DNA of 41,408 nucleotides from Bacteroidales bacterium (GTDB lineage Bacteria; Bacteroidota; Bacteroidia; Bacteroidales; BM520): positions 1-41,408 of the forward strand of contig JAFYJP010000195.1 of the NCBI GenBank assembly GCA_017538085.1. The letters are read 5' to 3'. How positions within the stretch are numbered: the stretch's first letter is position 1; every line of letters begins with the position of its first letter. The notes beneath the pieces were generated by a model, which had not been told where the DNA came from, made no database searches, and was given only the letters and a program-made list of their open reading frames with translations. Positions 8,589-17,215 of the stretch are shown here, piece by piece. A program made the position numbers and the translations under genes.

Positions 8589-9050
8589 TCAAAGGGTACC
8601 AGTTTTCACATTGGCTCTTACATATAGGTTGACAATATTAGGCTGTGCATTGGTGACGACTTTCACCACCTTATTCTGGAATCCGACTACACCTGTAGGG
8701 TCAAATGACACCTCAATTCTCCCCTCTTCTCCAGGTTTGATGACGTTCTGAGGAATCTTGGCACTGGTGCATTTGCATCCCGATGTCGCTGATGAAATGA
8801 GGAGGTCGGATTTGCCTTCATTCTTGAATCTGAAAGCATACATAACCGTTTCTCCCTGTTGCAGTTCCCCGAAATCATGCGATGTGGTATTGAAAGTGAT
8901 TACAGGCAATGATGTGGTGTCGCCCGAACCATTGGCAGTGTTAGGATTGTTAACCAATGACGGGGACAGTTTATTGTTTTTCGGGCCGCAACCGGCAACA
9001 AGCAGGCATACGGAAATCAGGACAATAATATTAAATATTTTTCCATTCAT
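8589..9050 (-). CDS. DUF1573 lipoprotein
   Basis: A 153-residue protein with a lipoprotein signal ending LLVAGC (cysteine 21), so the mature protein should be lipid-anchored in an envelope membrane. A low-complexity linker leads to one DUF1573 domain (about 50-150), recognised by HDFGELQQGE, FRFKNEGKSDLLI, GCKCTSA and PGEEGRIEVSFDP. This Ig-like fold is very common in Bacteroidetes and of unknown function. It lies 15 bases after nusB, the usual gene pair in this phylum. Confidence 0.9.
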   Translation of the reverse strand: MNGKIFNIIVLISVCLLVAGCGPKNNKLSPSLVNNPNTANGSGDTTSLPVITFNTTSHDFGELQQGETVMYAFRFKNEGKSDLLISSATSGCKCTSAKIPQNVIKPGEEGRIEVSFDPTGVVGFQNKVVKVVTNAQPNIVNLYVRANVKTGTL

Positions 9051-9065
9051 AGCAATATCAACAAA

Positions 9066-10022
9066 TTACATCAGGCCACGTCCTGTCTTGCGAATTTCAC
9101 CTGATTCTGTAAGATCGGAAATCAGCTTATCAAGTACGCCATTTATAAAAATCTTACTTTTAGATGAGCTGAAAGCCTTTGACATTTCAATATATTCATT
9201 AATCGTAACTTTTACTGGAATCGACGGAAATTCGGTAAGTTCGGTAATAGCCATCTGCAGGATTATGACATCGGCCGTAGCGATTCTGTCCATTTCCCAG
9301 TTTATAATCTTACCTTTTATTAGTTCCAACGTATGTTCCCTGATTTTAATTGTGTTACACAAAAGTTCACGCGCAAAGACCTTATCTTCCTCATACTGAG
9401 TGGATTCCTTCTGCATCATGGAATTTTCTATCTTTGCATCGGTTCCAAAATTAGGCGTAAGGTTGTCAAAAAACTTCATCAAAGTGAACTGTGAAAGGAA
9501 GAAGTCGGTGTACCAGTAAATATTTTTTGTTTCATATAAATCAATGAGAAAATCGTCTTCGAAGATAAAATTCTGAAAAATGTCAACGACGAATTTTTTG
9601 TCATCAGCGTAATTATCGGATGAGGCAAGATAAGCGGCATAATCCTCTGAAGACTTGATGGCGTTGAAGATACGGCGAATAGCCTCCCCGTGTTCCAGCC
9701 ATGAAACGTGGAAATCATCAAGCAGCTGCTTATAGTTTCTGTTATCATTCAGCTGAAGGATGACGCGGTTATTCAGGAAACGGAGGTTGGGATTGAGGTC
9801 TTCTTCCGTAGGCATAAACTTGTTCTTGGCATCTTCCATACGTCTTTCGGCATGATAATGGAGTTCTGTAAGAAGGGAGAGCTGCCATATCATGAGCTCG
9901 AATGTTGCATTGATGCACTTGTTAAGCTCTTTTTCAGCAACCGCCACATTGGTTTCGCCGGAGCAGAAATATGCGTACAAACATTGAAAAACTTTTATTC
10001 TGAGTTGTCTCCTGTTAAGCAT
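9066..10022 (-). CDS. nusB: Transcription antitermination factor NusB (extended form)
   Basis: At 318 residues it is more than twice as long as E. coli NusB (139). The first strand of evidence is the RNA-binding start MLNRRQLRIKVFQCLYAY; the classical C-terminal half is DRIATADVIILQMAITEL, then VTINEYIEMSKAFSSSKS and FINGVLDKL. The helical region between them (about 60-200) is the insertion normal for Bacteroidetes NusB. NusB with NusE (S10) binds boxA in rRNA leaders and prevents early termination. It is the first gene of the minus-strand run; a -7 box lies 25 bases upstream. Confidence 0.92.
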   Translation of the reverse strand: MLNRRQLRIKVFQCLYAYFCSGETNVAVAEKELNKCINATFELMIWQLSLLTELHYHAERRMEDAKNKFMPTEEDLNPNLRFLNNRVILQLNDNRNYKQLLDDFHVSWLEHGEAIRRIFNAIKSSEDYAAYLASSDNYADDKKFVVDIFQNFIFEDDFLIDLYETKNIYWYTDFFLSQFTLMKFFDNLTPNFGTDAKIENSMMQKESTQYEEDKVFARELLCNTIKIREHTLELIKGKIINWEMDRIATADVIILQMAITELTEFPSIPVKVTINEYIEMSKAFSSSKSKIFINGVLDKLISDLTESGEIRKTGRGLM

Positions 10023-10046
10023 AAAGTTTCAAAATTTTATATTTGG

Positions 10047-10054
10047 CAAAAGTA
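10047..10054 (-). promoter_or_regulatory. Bacteroidetes -7 box for nusB
   Basis: TACTTTTG on the minus strand matches TAnnTTTG, 25 bases before the nusB ATG. The -33 region is a poly-purine run without TTTG. It is divergent from the promoter at 10074-10104. Confidence 0.6.
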
Positions 10055-10073
10055 CAACTTTTTTTCTTTTTTT

Positions 10074-10104
10074 TTTGTTATTAAATCGAAGTATTATATT
10101 TTTG
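10074..10104 (+). promoter_or_regulatory. Bacteroidetes promoter for the DUF3276 gene
   Basis: TTTG (10074-10077), a 19-base spacer and TATTTTTG (10097-10104) match the Bacteroidetes promoter exactly in both boxes and spacing. The leader to the ATG at 10131 is short. Confidence 0.8.
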
Positions 10105-10130
10105 CAGTTGAATATAAACTTTATATATGT

Positions 10131-10496
10131 ATGGATAATTTTGATAAGTATGACAAGAGGGATAGTGCCGACAGAGAAGAGGTGTTGTCCATTCCGGTAC
10201 GTGCCGGCAAAAGAACTTATTTCTTTGACGTAAAGGCCACACGTTCCAATGAGTTTTACCTGACGATAACAGAAAGCAAGAAACATTTCAACAATGATGA
10301 CGGACGTGTGTCATACGAAAAGCACAAGATCTTTCTTTACAAGGAAGATTTTGAGAAATTCTCTAATGCTCTATCCGACAGCATAACATTCATGGAGACA
10401 GGAGAGAAGCCGGATATGAGCCGTTACGCGCCCAACAGAGAGTACCAAGACTTCAGCCAAGATGTGAATTTTGATGATTTAGGCAACGACTATTAA
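10131..10496 (+). CDS. DUF3276 / PUR-alpha-like nucleic-acid-binding protein
   Basis: A 121-residue acidic cytoplasmic protein. The core VRAGKRTYFFDVKATRSNEF and the segment FLYKEDFEKFSNAL form the beta-beta-beta-alpha PUR repeat seen in Bacteroidetes DUF3276 proteins and in Borrelia BpuR. Such proteins bind single-stranded DNA or RNA; the target here is unknown. The reading frame stays open upstream into nusB territory on the other strand, but the ATG at 10131, just after a full promoter, gives the normal family length. It is monocistronic, followed by a hairpin and then parA. Confidence 0.87.
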   Translation: MDNFDKYDKRDSADREEVLSIPVRAGKRTYFFDVKATRSNEFYLTITESKKHFNNDDGRVSYEKHKIFLYKEDFEKFSNALSDSITFMETGEKPDMSRYAPNREYQDFSQDVNFDDLGNDY

Positions 10497-10527
10497 ACAT
10501 AATTTCAACATAATCAATAGAATACAT

Positions 10528-10552
10528 TAGAGACAGGCAAAACCTGTCTCTA
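10528..10552. repeat. Perfect palindromic hairpin, possible REP-like element
   Basis: The arms TAGAGACAGG and CCTGTCTCTA pair over 10 bp around a CAAAA loop, 15 bases before the parA start. No T-run follows, so it is a poor intrinsic terminator. Hairpins with GTAGAGAC...GTCTCTAC ends recur between genes in many bacterial genomes, so this may be one copy of an interspersed palindrome; no second copy is in the window. Confidence 0.55.
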
Positions 10553-10567
10553 CGTGTTTATTTAAAT

Positions 10568-11365
10568 ATGGCAAAGATAATAGCAGTATCAAATCAAAAA
10601 GGAGGTGTCGGCAAGACCACCACAGTTCTCAATCTTGGGAGCAGCCTTGCCGTCCTTGAATACAAGACACTTGTAATTGACGCCGACCCACAAGCCAATG
10701 CCACCACAGGATTAGGGCTGGATGCACGAACCATTACCAAAAGCATCTATGAATGTATAATTGAGGACATTCAGCCTCAGGACGCCATAGTCCATACTGA
10801 AATACCTCTTTTCGACATCATACCTGCCCATATCGACCTGGTGGGCGCTGAAATAGAACTCATTGACCTTGAGGACAGAGAATTTAAGATGAAAAAAGTC
10901 ATAAGCAAAATCAAAGACCAATACGATTTCATCCTCATCGACTGTTCACCTTCACTAGGGCTTATCACCGTCAATGCACTCACCGCCGCCGACTCGGTTA
11001 TAATCCCAGTCCAGTCGGAATTCTATGCTCTCGAAGGTCTCGGAAAACTCCTCAACACAATAAAAATCATTCAAAACCGTTTAAACAGAGACCTTACCAT
11101 TGAAGGCATACTCGTTACCATGTACGACAAACGCGAACTCCTTCGACGCAACGTGCTTGAAGAACTGAAGACGCACTTCAAGGATATTGTCTTCAGCACC
11201 ATCATCAACAGAAACACCAAACTGGGCGAGGCTCCGAGTTTCGGAAAACCTGTCATCCTGCACGACGCAAACAGCACAGGCGCAATAAATTATCTGAACC
11301 TCGCAAGAGAAATTCTGAAGAAGAACAACATGCTGAGAGATGCAGAGGAAGAAAGTAAAAAGTAA
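10568..11365 (+). CDS. parA: Chromosome-partitioning ATPase ParA/Soj
   Basis: A 265-residue protein of usual Soj length. It opens with the deviant Walker A KGGVGKTTT (11-19), followed by Walker A' VIDADPQANAT and the Walker B strand FILIDCSPSLG; the C-terminal KLGEAPSFGKP is typical of chromosomal ParA. The protein dimerises with ATP, binds the nucleoid and moves ParB-bound origins. parB follows after 14 bases, giving the usual Bacteroidetes order parA-parB-DUF5683-dapB-lepB. The preceding hairpin leaves its promoter uncertain; no TAnnTTTG box is seen between it and the start. Confidence 0.95.
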   Translation: MAKIIAVSNQKGGVGKTTTVLNLGSSLAVLEYKTLVIDADPQANATTGLGLDARTITKSIYECIIEDIQPQDAIVHTEIPLFDIIPAHIDLVGAEIELIDLEDREFKMKKVISKIKDQYDFILIDCSPSLGLITVNALTAADSVIIPVQSEFYALEGLGKLLNTIKIIQNRLNRDLTIEGILVTMYDKRELLRRNVLEELKTHFKDIVFSTIINRNTKLGEAPSFGKPVILHDANSTGAINYLNLAREILKKNNMLRDAEEESKK

Positions 11366-11379
11366 AAGACTATAGAAAA

Positions 11380-12249
11380 ATGAGCAAACAGAAGAAGGCA
11401 TTAGGCAGAGGATTGGACTCAATTCTGGAACGTGAAAGCTATGAAGGCAACGACTACCTTGCGACCAATAACATTTCCGACATACCGGTAGCACAAATAG
11501 ATACAAACCCATACCAGCCCCGTAACGAATTCGAGGAAACAGCATTGCAAGAACTTGCAGAATCAATCAAGGAACATGGACTGATACAACCCGTCACCGT
11601 CCGCAAAACCGACAGCGGCAAATACCAGCTCATCTCCGGAGGAAGACGTCTCAAGGCTTCCCAGATGCTCAATTTGGAGACAATTCCGGCATACATCCGC
11701 AGCGCAAACGATGAGGAAATGCTCGAAATGGCTTTGGTAGAAAACATTCACAGGAGAAACCTCAACCCGATGGAGATAGCATTCAGCTACCAACGCCTGA
11801 TTGACGAATGCAGTCTGACCCAGGAAGAGGTCAGCAAAAAAGTCAGCATGGACCGCTCCACCATTTCCAATTTCCTGAGACTTCTGAAACTTCCGGAAAT
11901 AGTACAATGCGCTCTGAAAGAAGGCAAAATCTCAATGGGGCACGCCAAATGCCTGCTCTCAACCGACGATGAGACGAAAATGGTTGATCTGCTTCGTACC
12001 ATCCTAGAGAAAAACCTCTCAGTAAGAGAAACCGAACACCTCGTCTCAAACAACAAGTCAAAAAACGCAAAAAAATCCACAAAATCACCACAAGTGCTGC
12101 CAGTGAGAATGGCCAACTTCCGCCAGAACTTCGAAGAAAGGACAGGACTAAGTCCTAAAATACAACTGGGCAAGAACGGCAAAGGCGTCATCACCATTCC
12201 TTTCAATTCCAAGAACAATCTTGACGAGTTTTTCAAAATGTTCGAATAA
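11380..12249 (+). CDS. parB: Chromosome-partitioning protein ParB/Spo0J
   Basis: A 289-residue protein. The N-terminal KALGRGLDSIL is the ParA-stimulating peptide. The CTP-binding ParB domain shows NPYQPR, GLIQPVTVR, SGGRRLKAS (the GERRxRA box, with glycine for glutamate) and ENIHRRNLNPMEIA. The helix-turn-helix is EEVSKKVSMDRSTISNFLRL, and the short C-terminal dimerisation domain ends at FFKMFE. ParB spreads as a CTP-dependent clamp from parS sites near the origin. No parS-like palindrome is apparent in this window. Confidence 0.94.
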   Translation: MSKQKKALGRGLDSILERESYEGNDYLATNNISDIPVAQIDTNPYQPRNEFEETALQELAESIKEHGLIQPVTVRKTDSGKYQLISGGRRLKASQMLNLETIPAYIRSANDEEMLEMALVENIHRRNLNPMEIAFSYQRLIDECSLTQEEVSKKVSMDRSTISNFLRLLKLPEIVQCALKEGKISMGHAKCLLSTDDETKMVDLLRTILEKNLSVRETEHLVSNNKSKNAKKSTKSPQVLPVRMANFRQNFEERTGLSPKIQLGKNGKGVITIPFNSKNNLDEFFKMFE

Positions 12250-12255
12250 TCCTCC

Positions 12256-12903
12256 ATGGCATTGCACCGATACATAACATTCATATTAATCTCATTCGCT
12301 GCCCTGTCAAGTATTAATGCCCAGGAAGTCAATGGCAATCCATACGACACATCAACCGTCATCACTAATGACACTATTATAGACAACACCAAAATATCCG
12401 GCAATATTTCAGTTGCAGATTCAGTACAGAAAGAAACACACTCACCGAAAAGAGCCGGCATCTATTCTGCCATACTTCCCGGATTGGGTCAGGGATACAA
12501 CCACAAATATTGGAAAATACCTATAATATGGACTGGTTTCGCCGCAACCGGATATCTTATTTACTACAATGCCGTTCCCATGCAGAAGGCATATAACGCC
12601 TACATCTGGATTGACCAAGGCTCCATAGGGGATCCCCCCAACGAATACGCCACACAATACCCTTCTCTCACCAAACTCGAAAGTCTTTACAACCAATACC
12701 GCCACAATGTGGAACTATTTGGACTGGTATCCGCGGCATGGTATGTTCTCAACATAATCGATGCAATCGTAGATGCACATCTCATGGATTTCGACATCAG
12801 TGACGACTTGTCATTAAACATATCCCCCGAGTTCACTCCGATTACAATAAGCGGAATCCCACAGAACTACTATTCGGGAATCACAATGCATATACACTTC
12901 TAA
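12256..12903 (+). CDS. DUF5683 exported/membrane protein
   Basis: A 215-residue protein with a signal peptide ending near SINAQ (residue 23). The DUF5683 core begins at PKRAGIYSAILPGLGQGYN and contains two hydrophobic segments (around 93-107 and 158-172), so the protein is likely exported and held in a membrane. The function of the family is unknown. In Bacteroidetes it lies between parB and dapB, as here; it starts 6 bases after the parB stop and ends 18 bases before dapB. Confidence 0.85.
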   Translation: MALHRYITFILISFAALSSINAQEVNGNPYDTSTVITNDTIIDNTKISGNISVADSVQKETHSPKRAGIYSAILPGLGQGYNHKYWKIPIIWTGFAATGYLIYYNAVPMQKAYNAYIWIDQGSIGDPPNEYATQYPSLTKLESLYNQYRHNVELFGLVSAAWYVLNIIDAIVDAHLMDFDISDDLSLNISPEFTPITISGIPQNYYSGITMHIHF

Positions 12904-12921
12904 CAATAAAATAATTAACGC

Positions 12922-13635
12922 ATGAAATATATTTTGATGGGCTACGGAAAAATGGGCAAAACCATTGAAAAGACGCTCAAGACAGAGGAAAATCAGCTCA
13001 TTGCAACCATTGACAATCCTGACGAGCTTACCGAGAAAGAAGATTGTCTTGACGATGCGGATGTGGCTTTCGAATTTTCCACTCCCGAATCAGCATACGA
13101 CAACATACTTGCCTGCTTCAAGCACAACCTTCCGGTAGTATGCGGGACAACAGGCTGGACTGACAGGCTTCCTGAAATCGAAACAGTCTGCCTAAATGAA
13201 GGCAAAACCCTGATGTATGCCCCAAATTACTCCATTGGCATCAATATTTTCATTGCCCTCAACAACCAAATTGCCGATATCATCTCCAACCTTAACATGT
13301 ACAGTATATCCATGTCTGAAACCCATCATGTCCATAAGAAAGATGCACCAAGCGGCACTGCACTGCAAATCAAGAATCAGATTCTCCAGCATTTGTCAAA
13401 CAGCAGCATGAAAGACACCGACATACCTATTTTAAGCATAAGAGAAGGTGAAGTGACAGGCATTCATGAAGTAAAGTACACTTCTGATTTAGACACCATC
13501 GAGCTCAAGCATACCGCAAAGACGAGAGATGCCTTTGCATACGGCGCGATTCTTGCCGCAAAATGGATAAAAGATAAAAAAGGCTGCTTCAAAATGCAGG
13601 ATATTATAAAATCTTTATATCTTTGTAAGTTTTAA
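12922..13635 (+). CDS. dapB: 4-hydroxy-tetrahydrodipicolinate reductase
   Basis: A 237-residue DapB, of the short Bacteroidetes length. It reduces the DapA product with NAD(P)H on the route to diaminopimelate and lysine. The Rossmann motif is GYGKMGK (residues 7-13), the cofactor loop is CGTTGW, and the catalytic signature ETHHVHKKDAPSGTA carries the family's histidines (135, 136, 138) and lysine pair (139-140). The C-terminal half returns to the nucleotide-binding domain. It lies in the parA-lepB run, 17 bases before lepB. Confidence 0.94.
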   Translation: MKYILMGYGKMGKTIEKTLKTEENQLIATIDNPDELTEKEDCLDDADVAFEFSTPESAYDNILACFKHNLPVVCGTTGWTDRLPEIETVCLNEGKTLMYAPNYSIGINIFIALNNQIADIISNLNMYSISMSETHHVHKKDAPSGTALQIKNQILQHLSNSSMKDTDIPILSIREGEVTGIHEVKYTSDLDTIELKHTAKTRDAFAYGAILAAKWIKDKKGCFKMQDIIKSLYLCKF

Positions 13636-13652
13636 ATTTATTGAAATCAAAC

Positions 13653-15179
13653 ATGGACAGTGTTATATTATCAGGATTGATTGTAAAATGGTTTATGCCA
13701 ATATTCGCATTCAAGATTTTTGAGAATGCGGGATACAAATGGTGGCATACACTTATACCTATATACAATTACTACGTATGGATAAAAATAGTAGGAAAGC
13801 CGTGGTGGTGGCTTATAATAGCAGCAATACCATTCATAGGTTATTTCATCATGTTCCTGCTGCTTGTCGAAACCGCCAAGGCTCATGACAAACACTCATT
13901 GTGGCAAGAGGCACTGGCAGCCATTGTACCTTTTGTCTATCTGCCTTACCTCGGTTATAAAGCCACATATTATCCGCCTGACAAACGGCCGGAATTTAAG
14001 AAGAGTTCTCTTCGCGAATGGGTTGATGCGATAATTTTCGCCGTTGTCGGTGTGGGTATTCTAAGGATGTTTATGTTTGAAGCCTACACCATTCCTTCAT
14101 CTTCCATGGAAAAGACTCTGCTGGTGGGTGACTATCTGTTTGTCAACAAGATGACATACGGTTCAAGAAGGCCGATGACACCTTTATCCGTGCCTTTCAT
14201 CCATAACACTCTTCCTCTCAGCAAGCGCAATTCATATTGCGACAAGGTACAGCTCAAATACTACCGCTATCCTGCCCTGAAAAAATTGAAGAACTACTCG
14301 CCCATAGTTTTCAACTACCCGGAAGGAGATACCGTATGCACGGCGTTCCAGAGCAATGCAAGCTATTATTCGCTTGTACGCAACTATGGAAGAAGAAATG
14401 TAATCACAAGGAAGGACATGTTCGGTGACATAATTTACCGCCCCGTCGATAAAAGGGAAAACTACATAAAACGCTGCATCGCCATTCCTGGTGACACCAT
14501 GCAAGTCATTGACGGATACGCATATATCAACGGCATAAAGGAAAATCATAAGGGAAAACTACAGTTCACCTACACTGTCAAAACCAATGGCAGCCAATTT
14601 AGACCGGCAATACTCAAGGATGAGCTCAAAATCACTGAAAAATACGCCTTCAACGCAGCCGACAGCACTTATAACCTTACCCTTACCGATGAAGCAGTTG
14701 AAATTCTGAAAAAGAATCCTTCAGTTATCTCCATCACCAAAAACATTCAGCGCAAAGAAGACTATTTTGCTGAGAATTGCAAAATGTATCTGTTCCCGTA
14801 TGATACCGCATATCAGTGGACTGTAGATAATTACGGGCCTTTGTACATTCCAAGGAAAGGCGACACATTGCACCTGACCTTAAAAAATATCTGTTTGTAT
14901 GAAAGACTTATTGACGTTTATGAAGACAATGACATTGAAGTCAGAAATGGCAATATTTACATAAACAACGAACAGACAGACACCTACGTCACAAAAATGG
15001 ACTATTATTGGATGATGGGCGACAATCGTCACAATTCAGCAGACTCCCGTTTCTGGGGTTTCGTCCCCGAAGACCATATCGTGGGTAAACCCGCCTTCGT
15101 ATGGATGTCCATTGACAAAGAGAAAGGACTCTTCAACGGAAAAATCAGATGGAACAAAATGTTCAGAACTATACATTAA
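13653..15179 (+). CDS. lepB: Signal peptidase I with extra N-terminal membrane domain
   Basis: A 508-residue peptidase, larger than E. coli LepB (324). The N-terminal 115 residues hold three hydrophobic segments and WWHTLIPIYNYYVWIKIVGK, resembling a DUF5684-type domain. A transmembrane anchor (about 125-143) precedes the S26 core: the serine box PSSSME (serine 151), YIKRCIAIPGD with the general-base lysine at 273, and box E GDNRHNSADSRFWG. A long insert lies between the lysine box and box E. It removes signal peptides of exported proteins at the outer face of the inner membrane. The ATG at 13653 is preferred over a TTG four codons earlier. Confidence 0.92.
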   Translation: MDSVILSGLIVKWFMPIFAFKIFENAGYKWWHTLIPIYNYYVWIKIVGKPWWWLIIAAIPFIGYFIMFLLLVETAKAHDKHSLWQEALAAIVPFVYLPYLGYKATYYPPDKRPEFKKSSLREWVDAIIFAVVGVGILRMFMFEAYTIPSSSMEKTLLVGDYLFVNKMTYGSRRPMTPLSVPFIHNTLPLSKRNSYCDKVQLKYYRYPALKKLKNYSPIVFNYPEGDTVCTAFQSNASYYSLVRNYGRRNVITRKDMFGDIIYRPVDKRENYIKRCIAIPGDTMQVIDGYAYINGIKENHKGKLQFTYTVKTNGSQFRPAILKDELKITEKYAFNAADSTYNLTLTDEAVEILKKNPSVISITKNIQRKEDYFAENCKMYLFPYDTAYQWTVDNYGPLYIPRKGDTLHLTLKNICLYERLIDVYEDNDIEVRNGNIYINNEQTDTYVTKMDYYWMMGDNRHNSADSRFWGFVPEDHIVGKPAFVWMSIDKEKGLFNGKIRWNKMFRTIH

Positions 15180-15203
15180 TTTACAAACAACATTTTCATA
15201 GAC

Positions 15204-17183
15204 ATGGCAGAACAAAAACAGCAACTTACAGAAGAACAACTTAAATTCCTGAAACTGTTATCCGACAAGTTTCCCACAATACAGGCAGCTTGTACAGAAA
15301 TAATCAATCTGGAATCAATTCTCAACCTACCTAAGGGAACCGAGCATTTCTTGACCGATATTCACGGAGAATACGACACATTCAGCCATATTCTCAGAAA
15401 CGCATCAGGAATGGTAAGGAAAAAAATAGACGATGTTTTCGGCAATACCATCAGTGAGAAGTCTAAACGCCAACTGGCGACCTTGATTTATTATCCTGAG
15501 CAAAAACTTGAGATAATAATGAAAACCGTTGATGATTTGGAGAACTGGTATTCAGTAACTTTACGCCGTCTTGTTGACGTATCACGCGCCGCTGCCGACA
15601 AATACACAAGGTCGAAGGTCCGTAAGGCCATGCCTAAGGATTATGCGTATATCATTGACGAGCTTCTTAACGAAAATCCATCCAAGAAAGAGCCATACTA
15701 TGACAAGATTATACAGACCATAATTGACATAGGCCGCGCAAATCACTTTATCATTGCCATCAGCTATTTCATCCAGCGTCTGCTCATCGACAAACTGCAT
15801 ATCATAGGAGACATCTATGACAGAGGGCCTTATCCCGACAAGGTGATGGACAAGCTCATGGAGTTCCATGATGTTGACATCCAGTGGGGCAACCACGATA
15901 TCCTATGGATGGGCGCCGCATCAGGCATAAAGGCTTGTATTGCGACAGTAGTCAGGATATCAACAAGATATGACAACCTTGACACTCTCGAAGATGTCTA
16001 TGGTATCAATATGCTTCCTCTCGCAACCTTCGCCATGAAATATTACGGCAACGACCCATGTACCGTATTTACCCCTAAGACATCGGGACCGGTGGACAAC
16101 TACGATTCCTCAAACATCCATCTCGTAGGCATGATGCACAAGGCCATTTCCATTATACAATTCAAAATCGAAGGTCAGATTATCAAAAGAAATCCCGACT
16201 TCAAGATGGAAAGCCGACTGCTGCTTGATAAAATCAACTTCGAGAAAGGAACTGTCATGATTGGTGACAAGGAATACCCGTTGCTTGACACGAATTTCCC
16301 GACAATTGACCCCAAAAACCCATACCAGCTTTCACCTGAGGAAGATGAACTCATGGAAAAACTGAAGTTCTCGTTCCTCAACAGCCAGTCCTTGCAGCGT
16401 CATATCAAATTCTTCTTCTCATCAGGCAGCCTATATCTCAAATGCAATGGCAACCTGCTGTTCCACGGCTGCATACCTCTCAATGAAGACGGTTCGTTCA
16501 GAGAGACTGAGCTCGACAACGTAAAATATAAAGGCATGAGCCTTTGCGACAAATTCGAGACTATGACCCGTGCAGCATACATCAACAGATGGTCGCTCGA
16601 TGACAACTCCAAGGAATTCGCCTACGTATGGTATATGTGGTGCGGTCCGGATTCACCACTGTTCGGTAAAGACCAGATGACCACATTTGAAAGATATTTC
16701 ATCGAAGACAAGGCCACTCACAAGGAGCACCTTGACCCGTTCTACACTTTCCGCAATGACAAGGACATCTGCATAAATATCCTCAAGGAATTTGGCCTGC
16801 CGGTTGAAAACTCACATATTATCACGGGTCACGTACCTGTTAAAGTTATTAAGGGTGAAAGTCCTATCAAAGCCGACGGAATGCTTCTTGTAATAGACGG
16901 AGGCATGTCGAAACCTTACCAGAAAGAAACCGGTATTGCAGGATTCACGCTGATGTACGACTCCTACAAACTGACCGTTATCGAACACCATCCTTTCGTC
17001 TCACCGCAAAAGGCCATAGAAGAGGAACTCGACATCAAATCCACAAGGGCTCTCGTCGCTCAAAGCGCTTACAGAATAAAAGTCGGAGACACCGACAAAG
17101 GTATAGAATTAAAACAACAAATCAAAGACCTTAAAATGCTGCTTGAAGCCTACAAGTCAGGAGAAGTCATCGTTAAAGGTTAA
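15204..17183 (+). CDS. fbp: Fructose-1,6-bisphosphatase class III
   Basis: A 659-residue class III enzyme of the Firmicutes/Bacteroidetes type. It hydrolyses fructose-1,6-bisphosphate to fructose-6-phosphate in gluconeogenesis. The metallophosphatase motifs are TDIHGEYDTF (near 49), GDIYDRGPYPDKVMD, WGNHDILWMGAASG and, late in the protein, ITGHVPVKV and VIDGGMS. The long middle region (about 250-500) is the family-specific insert. It starts 24 bases after lepB and may be read through from that operon; the next gene, a secreted protease, is 32 bases on. Confidence 0.95.
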   Translation: MAEQKQQLTEEQLKFLKLLSDKFPTIQAACTEIINLESILNLPKGTEHFLTDIHGEYDTFSHILRNASGMVRKKIDDVFGNTISEKSKRQLATLIYYPEQKLEIIMKTVDDLENWYSVTLRRLVDVSRAAADKYTRSKVRKAMPKDYAYIIDELLNENPSKKEPYYDKIIQTIIDIGRANHFIIAISYFIQRLLIDKLHIIGDIYDRGPYPDKVMDKLMEFHDVDIQWGNHDILWMGAASGIKACIATVVRISTRYDNLDTLEDVYGINMLPLATFAMKYYGNDPCTVFTPKTSGPVDNYDSSNIHLVGMMHKAISIIQFKIEGQIIKRNPDFKMESRLLLDKINFEKGTVMIGDKEYPLLDTNFPTIDPKNPYQLSPEEDELMEKLKFSFLNSQSLQRHIKFFFSSGSLYLKCNGNLLFHGCIPLNEDGSFRETELDNVKYKGMSLCDKFETMTRAAYINRWSLDDNSKEFAYVWYMWCGPDSPLFGKDQMTTFERYFIEDKATHKEHLDPFYTFRNDKDICINILKEFGLPVENSHIITGHVPVKVIKGESPIKADGMLLVIDGGMSKPYQKETGIAGFTLMYDSYKLTVIEHHPFVSPQKAIEEELDIKSTRALVAQSAYRIKVGDTDKGIELKQQIKDLKMLLEAYKSGEVIVKG

Positions 17184-17215
17184 TTGAACTGATTATTAAT
17201 CCCAAATATAACATC

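Noticed and set aside
9708-10130. Long upstream extension of the DUF3276 frame
   Set aside because: It runs antisense through nusB and across both promoters. The family length is reached from the ATG at 10131.
10568-12249. Search for a parS site near parAB
   Set aside because: No good match to the TGTTTCACGTGAAACA palindrome was seen by eye. The hairpin at 10528-10552 is unrelated in sequence, so no parS is reported.
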